Shown: positions 18,209-27,757, numbered from the stretch's first letter. The stretch is 64,000 bases of DNA from Gordonibacter sp. 28C (GCF_003339845.1 NZ_PPTR01000001.1:248001-312000); one strand, 5' to 3'. Numbers and translations: made by a program. Notes: generated by a model not told the origin, from the sequence alone.

Positions 18209-18675
18209 GGGCAATGCCTAACTGGCGCAAGCGGAGTCGTTGTGATATGCCAAGGCCTCAAATCCCGCTCTCCAAGCTATGACTGGGTGCAAGACGCCCA
18301 GCTCGGGTAGCAAAACTATTTTTTCATCATACCAGCATTTTGCTTTTGCTTCTTATGATCGATTCTCGAAACTCTATACATGCGAAGAATTTTTTGGCAT
18401 ATGGCCTTAGCCGTGGCGAGGTTCCTGCTGATCTGGTTACTTTTCTGAAATCGAAAATCCTTCTATCTTCGAGCCGTAAAACGAGTTCAGCGTGCCGCCC
18501 TTTTCGGCATATCGGCTTCGGACAATCCGGGGGGTTCGTTCTTTCTTCGGCCGCTTAGTGGTATAACGGAAAACGACAAGATGCGAACCGCTTGGGACAA
18601 CGCCTGGGCGGTGGCCTCAATCGGCATCTGGGTATCGTGCCGCCAAGCGGCGCAGACGAAAGGCGATGATCGAGC
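18209..18675. other. Intergenic stretch with an AT-rich patch
   Basis: About 470 bases between the small membrane protein and the enolase-superfamily gene. I see no gene. Roughly 18310-18480 is clearly AT-richer than the surroundings, with runs of T, and may carry divergent promoters. No convincing -35/-10 pair was found. Confidence 0.4.
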
Positions 18676-19767
18676 ATGAAAATCCAAAGCGTGCGGGCTA
18701 TTCCGGTGAACCTTCCTTTGCCCCATCCCATGGAATGGGCCACCGGGCGCATGACCAGCCAAGCCCATGTGCTGGTACGGATCATGACCGACGAGGGCGT
18801 CGAGGGCATCGCCGAGGCCATTCCCCGCGAGAACATCTACGGCGAGACGCAAGTGGGCATGGTGCACGTGATCAACGACCTGTTGGCCCCGCTGGTGGCG
18901 GGCCTCGACCCGTTCGATGTTGAGAAGGCCCACGAGAAGATGGCGTTCATCAAGGGCAACCTCGCCGCGAAGGGCGGCATCGACGTGGCGCTGTGGGATA
19001 TCATGGGCAAGGCGTGCGGGCAGCCGTGCCACAAGCTGCTCGGCGGTTATCGCGACAGCATCGAACCGAGCCGCATTCTGTGGCTGACCAGCGACGAGGC
19101 CATGCTCGCCCAAGCGCGCGAGCTGAACGGCAAAGGGTATAGGGCCTTCAAGGTGAAGGGCGGCGTCGACGCGGACGCCGATATCCGCCGCGTGCACGCG
19201 CTGCGCCAGGTTATCACGCGCGATACGAAGCTCTACATCGACGGCAACCAGAGCTACACGTACTTCGAGGCGAAGCGGGTGCACGATGCCCTGCGCGGCG
19301 AACTGGACTATTTCGAAGAGCCGATGGCCGCGACGAACGAGAAGGACCGCGTGCGTCTGGCGCACGCCATCGACATCCCCATCGCGGGGGACGAGAGCAA
19401 CTTCACCCTGTACGACATCGCGCACCAGATAGACATAGACGCGCTCTCGGTGATGATGATCAAGATACCCCGCAGCGGCTACACCTACGGTCGCAAGATC
19501 GCGGCTTTGTGCGAGGCGTACCACCGCCCGATGATGATAGGCAGCCAATCCGAGAGCGATCTGGGCATGACCGCCATCGTGCACATGGGTTGCGCTCTGA
19601 AAACCATCAGCTACCCCTGCGAGTTCATGGACTACGAGGATCCCGCGCGCCCCAGCCTGATCAACGAGCAGATACGCATGGAGGACGGCCGCGTCTACCC
19701 GCCCGCCGGGCCGGGCCTCGGCGTGACGCTGAACGAGGACGCCGTCGAGAAGTACGCGGTGCGGTAG
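18676..19767 (+). CDS. Enolase-superfamily enzyme, muconate-cycloisomerase subgroup
   Basis: A 363-residue protein of the mandelate racemase/muconate lactonizing enzyme type. The N-terminal cap runs to about 125, then the barrel. Catalytic signs of the MLE subgroup are KxK (Lys159, Lys161), metal ligands Asp189 ('YIDGN'), Glu214 ('YFEEP') and Asp239 ('IAGDES'), and Lys263 on the opposite face ('MIKIPRSG'). Members are cycloisomerases, o-succinylbenzoate synthases, dipeptide epimerases or racemases, and the sequence alone does not choose. It has no obvious partner, though it lies about 380 bases before the aromatic-type molybdoenzyme cluster. Confidence 0.82.
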   Translation: MKIQSVRAIPVNLPLPHPMEWATGRMTSQAHVLVRIMTDEGVEGIAEAIPRENIYGETQVGMVHVINDLLAPLVAGLDPFDVEKAHEKMAFIKGNLAAKGGIDVALWDIMGKACGQPCHKLLGGYRDSIEPSRILWLTSDEAMLAQARELNGKGYRAFKVKGGVDADADIRRVHALRQVITRDTKLYIDGNQSYTYFEAKRVHDALRGELDYFEEPMAATNEKDRVRLAHAIDIPIAGDESNFTLYDIAHQIDIDALSVMMIKIPRSGYTYGRKIAALCEAYHRPMMIGSQSESDLGMTAIVHMGCALKTISYPCEFMDYEDPARPSLINEQIRMEDGRVYPPAGPGLGVTLNEDAVEKYAVR

Positions 19768-20146
19768 GCGCGGCGCGAAAAATCATACCGAGCGGGCGGC
19801 GCTCGATGATAGAGGGCGTATCAATTTGACCTGACCAAAACTATCATTGAAACGCTCGCAGCCGATCATAATCCTAAAGAAACACCTGTTCAGGCATGTA
19901 TGCGCATATTTTCGCGCACCCTGTTTCCCTGCGCAGTATGAGTCGCAACAGATTATGAATCCCTAGCGGATTCGTTGTTTATGGTTTCGGACGCCCTCCT
20001 TTGACACTATATCCTTGCGCGGTCGAACGGTCGGACGACGGGTTCGATTCGAACAAGGACCATCGTCCCTTCTGCCGGAGCAATCCCTGCTCCCAACCGT
20101 CCCCCGCTGCGATAAGGGGAATGCGTTTTGAAGGAGGAGGGGGCTT
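19768..20146 (+). other. Leader region of molybdoenzyme cluster A
   Basis: A 379-base stretch without a gene. It is AT-richer than the flanks between 19820 and 20010 and ends with a very strong ribosome site (AAGGAGGAGG, 20130-20139) for the MFS gene. A lone TTGACA at 20001 has no good -10 partner, so an activated promoter is likely. Confidence 0.4.
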
Positions 20147-21457
20147 ATGGAGTCATCGGTGGCGAAGTACGGGGTTCAAGACAGGCAGCTGAACTCGAGA
20201 GAGCGGTGGATATGCTTCGCGGCTCTGTTCTTCCTGGGGTTCACCGCAACGTTCAACCAGTTCAAGGCTGCACCGGCCATTCAATACATCGGCGCCGACC
20301 TGGGAATGTCCGTGGACATGCTCAGCCAGATCATGGGCGTGTACTCGATAGCCGGCATGCTGCTCGCGTTTCCCGGCATGCTGGTCATGCAGCGGCTGGG
20401 CGTCAAGTTCTCTATCGTCGTGACCTCGGTGCTGCAGTTGGTGGGATCGCTCGTGTGCGTGTTCGCAACGGACACCGCGCTGTTCTTGGCGGGCCGCACG
20501 CTCGAGGGCATATCCTACGGCCTTATCTGCGTTATCGGGCCGAACATCATGCCGCGTCTGTTCCCTTTGAAGAACCAGGGGCTTTGCATGGGCATCTGGT
20601 CGCAGTGGACGCCGGTGGGCGTGGTCATCGCGTTCTTCACGGCTCCGATGATCTTCGAGGCCGCGGGCGGCGCGGCGGTTCCGTTCTCGTGGCACCCCGT
20701 TTGGTACGTGTCCATAGCCATGGAGCTCGTGTCCATCGTCTGGCTGCTGGTCAGCTGCAAGATGCCGGCCGTTCCGGAGAACGAGCTTTTGGACGGCGAC
20801 CCGTCGAAGCGCAAGCGCCCCGGTAAGAACTTCATGGTGGCCGGCATCGTGGTGTGCGCGTTCTTCTTCGTGTGGGTGTTCGACTACGTGGCGAACATCA
20901 ACACGCTGTACCCGACGTTCCTGCAGAACGTCAAGGGGCTGAGCGTATTCGACTCGTCGATGCTGCCCAACTGGACGGCCCTCATCTCCATCCCCCTGGG
21001 CATCGGCTTCGGCGTGGCGGCCGACAAGCTCAACTTCCGCAAGTGGATGATCGCCGTAGGGTACCTGCTGGTGGCCGTTTGCATGGGCTTCCTGTACTTC
21101 ACGCCGGGATCGGACATGACCGGCCCTTGGGCGGCCAGCATCGTCATGGGCCTGTGCGGCGCGCTCGTTCCCACGGGAACCCGCGCCATCACGCCGGTGC
21201 TCGTGCCCGAGCCGAAGAAGACGGACCTTGCGCTCGCCACCATGGCGTTCGCCACGGGCGTGGCCCAGGTGGTGGGAGGCTACGTGGTCTCGCCCACGGT
21301 TTCCTCCATCGGCTGGCAGGCGAACGGCCAGTTCGTCCTTGCCCCGCTTGCGGTTCTGGCGGCCGTCGCCGTCGTCGTTTTCGTGAAATCGGACAAGAAG
21401 GTCCACGAGGTGCGCGTGGCCGAGCGCGCTGCCCAAGACGCGGAGGAGGCTCGGTAA
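20147..21457 (+). CDS. MFS transporter, cluster A
   Basis: A 436-residue major facilitator protein with twelve predicted helices and a central hydrophilic loop ('PENELLDGDPSKRKRPGKN'). The first half has 'QRLGVKFSIVV' after helix 2 and 'RTLEGISYGLICVIGPNIMPRLF', as in oxyanion/aromatic-acid MFS carriers. It is the first gene of the cluster, 42 bases before the molybdoenzyme large subunit. By family and context it probably imports the substrate, or exports the product, of that enzyme; the substrate is unknown. Confidence 0.85.
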   Translation: MESSVAKYGVQDRQLNSRERWICFAALFFLGFTATFNQFKAAPAIQYIGADLGMSVDMLSQIMGVYSIAGMLLAFPGMLVMQRLGVKFSIVVTSVLQLVGSLVCVFATDTALFLAGRTLEGISYGLICVIGPNIMPRLFPLKNQGLCMGIWSQWTPVGVVIAFFTAPMIFEAAGGAAVPFSWHPVWYVSIAMELVSIVWLLVSCKMPAVPENELLDGDPSKRKRPGKNFMVAGIVVCAFFFVWVFDYVANINTLYPTFLQNVKGLSVFDSSMLPNWTALISIPLGIGFGVAADKLNFRKWMIAVGYLLVAVCMGFLYFTPGSDMTGPWAASIVMGLCGALVPTGTRAITPVLVPEPKKTDLALATMAFATGVAQVVGGYVVSPTVSSIGWQANGQFVLAPLAVLAAVAVVVFVKSDKKVHEVRVAERAAQDAEEAR

Positions 21458-21498
21458 CCAAGACTTGCTAGACGAGACGAAGAGTGAGAGGAAGAGGC

Positions 21499-24108
21499 AT
21501 GAAGATAGCAGATACGACCGTCGTTCACAATTTGGGGTTGGAAGCCTGCGGAGGCGGGGCGAACATGGTCGCCGCCGACGTGAAGGACGGGAAGCTCGTG
21601 CGCATCAGGCCGGTGCACTACGACGAGCAGTACACGAAGGACGAGTTGAATTACTGGACGCTGACCGGCCGCAACGGCACGACGTTCGAGCCGGGCATGA
21701 AGTCGTACACGCCGCCCTTCCCGCTGGTGTACAAGCGGCGCACGTACTCCAAGAACCGCGTCGCCCATCCCATGAAGCGCGTCGACTGGGACCCGCAAGG
21801 CGAGCGCCATCCCGAGACGCGCGGCACGAGCAAGTACGTGCGCATCTCGTGGGACGAGGCCACCGAGATCATCGCCGCCGAGATCAAGCGCGTTCACGAC
21901 GAGTACGGCCCGTACTCCATCCTGTGCCAGGCCGACGGCCACGGCGAGAGCAAGGCGGTGCATGCGCCCCACGGCTGCATGACGCGCCTGTTGGAGCTGT
22001 GCGGCGGCTACACGGTGCAGGCGCGCAACCCCGACAGCTGGGAAGGCTGGTACTGGGGCGCCAAGCACGCTTGGGGCATGGACCCCGTCGGGCAGAACAC
22101 CCATTCCACGAACACAGCTCAGGACATCGCCCAGAACTGCGACGCCATGCTGTACTGGGGGTGCGACCTGGAGACCACGACGTCGGCGTGGGGCGGCCAG
22201 CTCGCCTCGAAGCTGGCGTACTGGTTCGACGACTGCGGCATCAAGCACATCGCCATCGCGCCCGACTGCAACTACACCGCGGCGGTGCACGCCGACAAGT
22301 GGTTCCCCGTGCTTCCCAACACCGACGCGGCCCTGCAGCTGGCCATCGCGTACGTGTGGCTGACCGAGGGAACCTACGAGAAGGAATACGTCGAGACCCA
22401 CGCCATCGGCTTCGACTGGTTGGAATACTACGTGCTGGGCAACGAGGACGGCGTGCCGAAGACGCCCGAATGGGCCGAGCCCATCTGCGGCATACCCGCC
22501 TACCGCATCAAAGCGCTCGCCCGTTACTGGGCGCGTCACAACGTGTCCATCGCCCACTGCAACGGCGGCTCCTTCATCCGCGCCGCGTTCGCGCACGAGC
22601 CGGCCCGTCTCGAGGTCTACCTGCTGGGCATGCAGGGCGTGGGCATGCCGGGGCGCATCTCCATCAAGTTCATCGAATGGACGCTGTTCGGCATGACGTC
22701 GTGCAGCCCCATCCCGCCCTCGAAGCTCGCGCCGAGCACGGCTGCTGCCTACAACGGGTGGATCATCGGCAGCAACGCCGACCATATGATCGCCAAGTGC
22801 CACGTGCACAAGGCCCTGCGCGGCGAGTCGTTCAGCTGGTACGGCCACGGCACGGCGGCGAACGACCGCCCCGACCAGTTCGTCAAGCTGGAGTTCCCCA
22901 CGGACGGCAACGCCGGCATCAAGATGCTCTGGTCGGACAACCCCGCGTTCTCCACGAGCCTGAACGGCGGCTACGAGTACCAAGACGCCCTGAAGAGCGA
23001 CAACCTGGAGTTCTACCTGGTGCAGGCTCCCTGGTTCGAGGACGACGCGCGCTTCGCCGACATCGTGCTGCCCATCTGCACGAAGTTCGAGACGAGCGAT
23101 TTCGGCACCGACTGCGACAGCGGCCAGTGGAACGCCGTCATCTACGAGCAGGCCGCCATCGACCCCGTGGGCGAGGCCCGGTCCGACTGGGAGGCCGTGC
23201 AGGCCGTGGCCGAGAAGCTCGAGCGCTACGGCGGCGTCTACGAGGACGTCAAGCACCGCATGACCGGTGGGAAAACGGTCGAGCAGCAGATCAGGGAAGG
23301 CTACGAGGCGTGCGGCATCCCGGCCGACGAGTTGGACTTCGAGGCGTTCAAGCGCAACCGCTACCAGCTCATCCCCACGGTGGAGGGCTGGGAGAACCAA
23401 ATGGTGGGTCTGAGCGGCTTCGCGCAGAACCCCGAGATGTTCCCGCTGGAAACGCCGTCCGGCAAGATCGAGTACTACTCGCCCACGCTCGCCGAGCACT
23501 TCCCCGACGACCACGTCCGCGGCCCGGTGGCCCACTGGATCGAGGCGGGCGACGGCCACGACGACCGCCTGAACAGCGAGCGCGCGAAGAAGTACCCGTT
23601 CCTCGTGGAGTCGAACCACCCGCGCTGGCGCGTGCACGCGGAGTTCGACGACGTGGAGTGGTTCCGCGAGATCGAGACGTGCAAGGTCGTCGGCCCCGAC
23701 GGCTACGCCTACGAGCCCGTGTGGCTGAACCCCTCCGACGCGGCGAAGCTCGGCATACAGAGCGGCGACGTGGTGAGCGTGTTCAACGAGCGCGGGGCCG
23801 TGCTGGGCGGCGCGCGGGTCACCGAGCGCGTGCGCGACGGCGTGGTGTACATGGACCACGGGGCGAACAGCGACGTCATCGTGTCGGGCATCGGAGGTTT
23901 GGATCGCGGCGGCGACATCAACCTCATCTGCCCCACGCACACGTCTTCTAAAAACGCCAGCGGCGAGGTGACGTCCGGCTATCTGGCCGGCGTGGAGAAG
24001 GTCGACGTGTTCGAGCTGGCCGCGCGGTATCCGGAGGAATTCGGTCGCAAGAACTACTCGCCGGAGTACGGCGCCGACGTTCGCGACTACCTGATAGGGG
24101 AGGAGTAG
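21499..24108 (+). CDS. Pyrogallol-hydroxytransferase-like molybdopterin enzyme, large subunit
   Basis: An 869-residue DMSO-reductase-superfamily catalytic subunit, started at the ATG after GAGGAAGAGG. It has no twin-arginine signal and, unlike most relatives, no N-terminal Cys set for a [4Fe-4S] cluster (only Cys17 in 'EACGGG'). 'NPDSWEGWYWG' at 177-187 matches the active-site block of Pelobacter pyrogallol transhydroxylase, where the Asp is catalytic and the Ser binds Mo (Asp179 and Ser180 here); His148 fits the third catalytic residue. The C-terminal molybdopterin domain starts near 690. The family includes gut catechol dehydroxylases. Hydroxyl transfer or removal on an aromatic ring is therefore likely; the substrate is open. 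Confidence 0.85.
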   Translation: MKIADTTVVHNLGLEACGGGANMVAADVKDGKLVRIRPVHYDEQYTKDELNYWTLTGRNGTTFEPGMKSYTPPFPLVYKRRTYSKNRVAHPMKRVDWDPQGERHPETRGTSKYVRISWDEATEIIAAEIKRVHDEYGPYSILCQADGHGESKAVHAPHGCMTRLLELCGGYTVQARNPDSWEGWYWGAKHAWGMDPVGQNTHSTNTAQDIAQNCDAMLYWGCDLETTTSAWGGQLASKLAYWFDDCGIKHIAIAPDCNYTAAVHADKWFPVLPNTDAALQLAIAYVWLTEGTYEKEYVETHAIGFDWLEYYVLGNEDGVPKTPEWAEPICGIPAYRIKALARYWARHNVSIAHCNGGSFIRAAFAHEPARLEVYLLGMQGVGMPGRISIKFIEWTLFGMTSCSPIPPSKLAPSTAAAYNGWIIGSNADHMIAKCHVHKALRGESFSWYGHGTAANDRPDQFVKLEFPTDGNAGIKMLWSDNPAFSTSLNGGYEYQDALKSDNLEFYLVQAPWFEDDARFADIVLPICTKFETSDFGTDCDSGQWNAVIYEQAAIDPVGEARSDWEAVQAVAEKLERYGGVYEDVKHRMTGGKTVEQQIREGYEACGIPADELDFEAFKRNRYQLIPTVEGWENQMVGLSGFAQNPEMFPLETPSGKIEYYSPTLAEHFPDDHVRGPVAHWIEAGDGHDDRLNSERAKKYPFLVESNHPRWRVHAEFDDVEWFREIETCKVVGPDGYAYEPVWLNPSDAAKLGIQSGDVVSVFNERGAVLGGARVTERVRDGVVYMDHGANSDVIVSGIGGLDRGGDINLICPTHTSSKNASGEVTSGYLAGVEKVDVFELAARYPEEFGRKNYSPEYGADVRDYLIGEE

Positions 24109-24112
24109 GGAC

Positions 24113-24931
24113 ATGAAAGCCCTCGTAGTTGATTTGGACAGGTGCAACGGCTGCTTCAACTGCCAGTTGGCCTGCAAAGACGAGCATTGCGACAACGACT
24201 GGAGCCCGTACGCGCTGCCGCAGCCGACCACCGGCCAGTTCTGGTGCAAGGTCGAGCAGAAAGAGCGCGGGCGCGTGCCGGTGGTGCGCGTGGCCTACAC
24301 GCCCACGTTCTGCGGCATGTGCGACGACGCGGCCTGCATGAAGGCGGCCGAGGACGGCGCGGTCTACCGCCGCGAGGACGGCGTGGTGATCGTCGACCCC
24401 GTGAAGGCGAAGGGACAGCGGCAGATCGCCGAGGCCTGCCCCCTGGGGATGGTCTACTGGAACGAGGCCCTGGACGTTCCCCAGAAGTGCACGGGGTGCT
24501 CCCACCTGATGGACAACGGTTGGAGCGAGCCGCGCTGCGTGGACGTGTGCGCCACGGGCGCCCTGCGCTACGGCGACTTGGAGGACTTCGCGGGCGAGCT
24601 CGACGCGGCCTCGGTTGCCGAGGAGCTGGAGGGTGCGGGCTCGCACGTGTACTACCTGAACCGCCCGAAGCGCTGGATTGCCGGCACGGTGGCGAACCGC
24701 GGCGAGAACGAGGTCGTCATCGGCGCGCGCGTGGGCATCTTCGACGACGGCGGCTCGTGCGTGGCAAGCCTGAAGACCGATGAGTTCGGCGATTTCAAAT
24801 ACGACGAATGCGGTAAGCGGCGCTACCGGGTGCGCATCGAGGCGGACGGCTTCGCGCCGATCGAGCTCGAGGCGGATTGCACGCACGCCGACGTCGTGCT
24901 CGACGACGTGCTCGTCGACCAGCCGCGATAA
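24113..24931 (+). CDS. Pyrogallol-hydroxytransferase-like small subunit (Fe-S, with beta domain)
   Basis: A 272-residue partner of the preceding enzyme, 4 bases downstream. It carries ferredoxin-type Cys sets: Cys11/14/17/21, 'FCGMCDDAACMKA', 'EACPLGM' and 'KCTGCSHLM...PRCVDVCATG', enough for three [4Fe-4S] clusters. From about 185 ('WIAGTVANRGENEVVIGARVG') to the end is a transthyretin/carboxypeptidase-regulatory-like beta domain. That domain is also at the C-terminus of the Pelobacter transhydroxylase small subunit and absent from plain DmsB proteins, which strongly supports the family call for the pair. No membrane anchor gene follows. Confidence 0.87.
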   Translation: MKALVVDLDRCNGCFNCQLACKDEHCDNDWSPYALPQPTTGQFWCKVEQKERGRVPVVRVAYTPTFCGMCDDAACMKAAEDGAVYRREDGVVIVDPVKAKGQRQIAEACPLGMVYWNEALDVPQKCTGCSHLMDNGWSEPRCVDVCATGALRYGDLEDFAGELDAASVAEELEGAGSHVYYLNRPKRWIAGTVANRGENEVVIGARVGIFDDGGSCVASLKTDEFGDFKYDECGKRRYRVRIEADGFAPIELEADCTHADVVLDDVLVDQPR

Positions 24932-24943
24932 AGGAGCTGTAGC

Positions 24944-26356
24944 ATGAGCAAGAAATCACCTCTCGTCCGTTTCGTCATCATCCTGGCCGGCATCGCCGCC
25001 ATGACGGCCGTCGCCCTCGCGCCGAGCCCCGAGGGCCTGACGTTCGGCGGCAAGATGTCGCTGGTCATCTTCGTCGTGGCCATCCTGTTCTGGGTGACCG
25101 AGGTCATGCCCATCGCCATAACCGGCTGGGCGATGGTCGGCCTCATACCGCTGCTCGGCATCATGGACGCGGCCAGCGCCTGGACCGCCTCCATCAACAA
25201 CGCCATCATCTTCTACCTGTGCTGCTTCGCGTTCGCCTGCTTCATCGCGCGATCGACGCTGGCCGTGCGCCTGACGGGGAAGATCCTGTCGTGGGCGGGC
25301 ACGAGCTCGCCGCGCGTGCTCCTGGGCTTCATGGTGGGCACCGCGCTCATCTCCACGCTCATGGACAACCTGCCGCTGTGCGCCGTCATGCTGCCCATCG
25401 CCTACACGGTGCTCGACGCCAACGACACCCCCACGGGCGGGAAGTCGGCGTTCGCCAAGTGCATTGCCATCGGCATTCCGTGGGCCGCCGCCATCGGCGG
25501 CGCCATGACGCCCTCCGGCTGCATCATCAACGTGCTGGCCATGACGCTTATCGAGCAGAACTTCGGCGTTTCCATCAGCTTCGTCCAGTGGTTCGCCATG
25601 GGCTTCCCCATGGCGCTCATCACCATCCCCGCCGGCTGGTTCGCGCTGGTCAAGATTTTCAAGCCCGAGCCGCTGGCCCAGAGCGCCGTGGACTCCGGCA
25701 TCGCGCGCGCCCAGTCGCTCGGCAAGATCCCCCGCCACGAGATAGCCGGCCTTGCGGTCATGCTCGTCACCATGGTCGTGTGGATTCTCAGCTCGTGGAT
25801 CCCCTTCATCGACATCACCGTGGTCAGCCTCATCGCGCTGGGCTTCATGTTCTTCCCGGGCGTCGACGCCATCCAGTTCAACGACTTTCTGGAGGACAGC
25901 CCGTGGGGCATGATGCTGCTCATGATGGCCGTGAACGTTTTGGTGGCCGCCCTTATGGGCACAGGCGCCACGCAATGGCTGGTCGACGTGGTCATGGCGC
26001 CGATGACCGCCTGGCCGCTCCTCGCGACCATGATCGCGCTCTCCGTCATCGCCTGCCTGCTGCACAACGTCATACCCGCCGGCCCCGCGTGCGCCGGCCT
26101 GATAGCGGTGCCGTTCGCGAGCATCATCGCGAGCATGGGCGGCAGCATCGCCGCAACGTGCGTCATGGTGGCATGGTGGTCGGCCATCGCCCTCATGCTG
26201 CCGTTGGACGGCGTGCCGCTGCTGTCGTACTCGAGCAACCGGAAGTACTTCTCGTTCGGCGACATGGTGAAGACGGGCTGGGCGCCCAGCCTGGTGATGG
26301 TGGTGATATCGGTTTCCATCACCCCGCTCATCGCCGGGGCGCTCGGGTTGGCGTAA
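24944..26356 (+). CDS. DASS-family anion:sodium symporter, cluster A
   Basis: A 470-residue membrane protein with about 11-12 helices of the divalent anion:Na+ symporter (SLC13/CitT) family. 'FWVTEVMPIAITGWAMVGLIPLLG' near the start, 'NNAIIFYLCCFAFA', 'MDNLPLCAVMLPIA' and 'IGIPWAAAIGGAMTPSG' are the usual conserved blocks. It begins 12 bases after the small subunit with AAAGGAG, so it belongs to the same operon. Members carry dicarboxylates, citrate or other carboxylated anions. Having both this and an MFS carrier beside one enzyme suggests separate routes for substrate and product, or a carboxylated aromatic substrate. Confidence 0.83.
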   Translation: MSKKSPLVRFVIILAGIAAMTAVALAPSPEGLTFGGKMSLVIFVVAILFWVTEVMPIAITGWAMVGLIPLLGIMDAASAWTASINNAIIFYLCCFAFACFIARSTLAVRLTGKILSWAGTSSPRVLLGFMVGTALISTLMDNLPLCAVMLPIAYTVLDANDTPTGGKSAFAKCIAIGIPWAAAIGGAMTPSGCIINVLAMTLIEQNFGVSISFVQWFAMGFPMALITIPAGWFALVKIFKPEPLAQSAVDSGIARAQSLGKIPRHEIAGLAVMLVTMVVWILSSWIPFIDITVVSLIALGFMFFPGVDAIQFNDFLEDSPWGMMLLMMAVNVLVAALMGTGATQWLVDVVMAPMTAWPLLATMIALSVIACLLHNVIPAGPACAGLIAVPFASIIASMGGSIAATCVMVAWWSAIALMLPLDGVPLLSYSSNRKYFSFGDMVKTGWAPSLVMVVISVSITPLIAGALGLA

Positions 26357-26422
26357 GTTCACGGACTCGAGGCGCCGCACGCGGGCATGCTATCATGGCA
26401 AAAAAGCATTTTTGATTTCACG

Positions 26423-26455
26423 GCCGTGCCGCCAGGTTGAGCTTGGCGGCACGGC
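26423..26455 (+). terminator. Hairpin between the DASS carrier and the regulator
   Basis: GCCGTGCCGCCA (26423-26434) pairs perfectly with TGGCGGCACGGC (26444-26455), loop 9 bases, 66 bases after the DASS stop. It has no T-tract. It may end the enzyme operon or attenuate read-through into the regulator. Confidence 0.5.
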
Positions 26456-26518
26456 TCGGTGATCGCGGCCGGCGCTCGTGCTCGCACGGCGACCGCGCGC
26501 GACGAGGGCGGTGAGGCA

Positions 26519-27757
26519 ATGCAGACGAACTACCTGAAGTACTTCGTCGACGTGGCGAAGCTCGGGTCGATAGCCGCGGCGTCGAACGAGGATTTCATCA
26601 CGCCCCAGGGTATGAGCCGCTCGCTGTCCGCGCTCGAATCGAGCCTGGGGTGCCAGCTGTTCAAGCGGACGCAGGGCAAGGTGGTTCTGAGCGCGTACGG
26701 CGAGGCCCTGCTCGACGACGCGAAGGAGCTGCTGCGCATCCAGCAGCGCATGATCGACCGGGTGGCCGACATCCGCTCCAGCGAATCGGGCATCTCCGAG
26801 AAAACCGTGCTGGTGTACCTGAACAACGTCGCGTTCGACGTGGCGCTGTTCAACCCGCTGATAGACAGCTTCGACCAGATATTCGCGAACGCGCGCTACT
26901 TCCAGTGCGACAACGCGGAGGTGGTCGACAACCTTCTGGAGCAGGCCGAGGGGGACGATTGCGTCGCCCTCGGCCTGCTCTGCCTGTTCAGCCCCGACGA
27001 CGAGCGGAACGCGGCGCTCGTCGAGAAGCTGCAGTCGAACGGCTTCGAGTACCAGCCGTACCTCATCTCCTACGACCAGGTGCTCGTGTCCAAGAAGTCG
27101 GAATTGGCTTCGAAGCGGGCGCTCAGCCACGCCGACATCCTGTCGCGTCCTATCGTATCGTCCGACGGCGACATCAAGCGCGTGGCCGAGAAGGTGTTCG
27201 GGAAGAACGCCATCTACATGGTCACGAGCGACAGCGCCTTCCGTTTCCGCGTCGTGGCCAACGACGAGGCCATCACGTTCGTCCCGGCCTTTCACAAGCT
27301 GGTGGACTCGAGCGACGACGCCACGGTGGCCGTGCAGATGAAGGAGCCGTATTACTTGGAAGTGGGGTTCGCGGCCAAGAAGGAGGTCTTGGACAGCCCG
27401 TACATCAAAAGCCTCATCGCAAAGCTGAACGCCTACTATTCGAAGCTCGCGGCGTCGCCCTATCTCTCGCTCGTGCCGAGCGACATCACCTCGTTCAAAC
27501 CTACCGAGGAAGAGGGCGCCGGCTTCGACGAGAAGGGGCTGGCGGACATCGAGGCGCGCTACGGCATATCCTCGCGCGAGCGGGAGGTGCTCGGCCACCT
27601 GGTAGGCGGGCTGACGGCCCGCGCCATCGCGGAGCGCATGTACCTTTCCGTCCCCACCGTCAAAAGCCACATCTACCGCATTTACAAGAAGATGGGCATC
27701 CATTCGCAAGAAGAGCTCCTCGCCCTCGTCGAAGAGGAGCTCGTCGAAGGCGATTGA
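26519..27757 (+). CDS. Chimeric regulator: LysR-type N-terminus and ligand domain with C-terminal LuxR HTH
   Basis: A 412-residue protein started at the ATG after GGGCGGTGAGG. Residues 1-60 are a LysR winged HTH ('YLKYFVDVAKLGSIAAASNE...LSALESSLGCQLFKR'). Residues 90-300 look like a periplasmic-binding-type effector domain of the LysR kind. The last 70 residues are a LuxR/GerE HTH ('ISSREREVLGHLVGGLTARA', 'LSVPTVKSHIYRIYKKMGI'). Two DNA-binding domains on one chain is not a standard LysR or LuxR plan. The recognition-helix region is close to that of the membrane LuxR at 40440-41909. It probably controls cluster A just upstream. Confidence 0.85.
   Translation: MQTNYLKYFVDVAKLGSIAAASNEDFITPQGMSRSLSALESSLGCQLFKRTQGKVVLSAYGEALLDDAKELLRIQQRMIDRVADIRSSESGISEKTVLVYLNNVAFDVALFNPLIDSFDQIFANARYFQCDNAEVVDNLLEQAEGDDCVALGLLCLFSPDDERNAALVEKLQSNGFEYQPYLISYDQVLVSKKSELASKRALSHADILSRPIVSSDGDIKRVAEKVFGKNAIYMVTSDSAFRFRVVANDEAITFVPAFHKLVDSSDDATVAVQMKEPYYLEVGFAAKKEVLDSPYIKSLIAKLNAYYSKLAASPYLSLVPSDITSFKPTEEEGAGFDEKGLADIEARYGISSREREVLGHLVGGLTARAIAERMYLSVPTVKSHIYRIYKKMGIHSQEELLALVEEELVEGD

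Noticed and set aside
18340-18558. 72-codon plus-strand open frame in the AT-rich gap
   Set aside because: No ribosome site and a non-natural-looking composition; better read as promoter DNA.
20001-20006. TTGACA as a cluster A promoter -35 box
   Set aside because: No acceptable -10 sequence lies 15-19 bases downstream.
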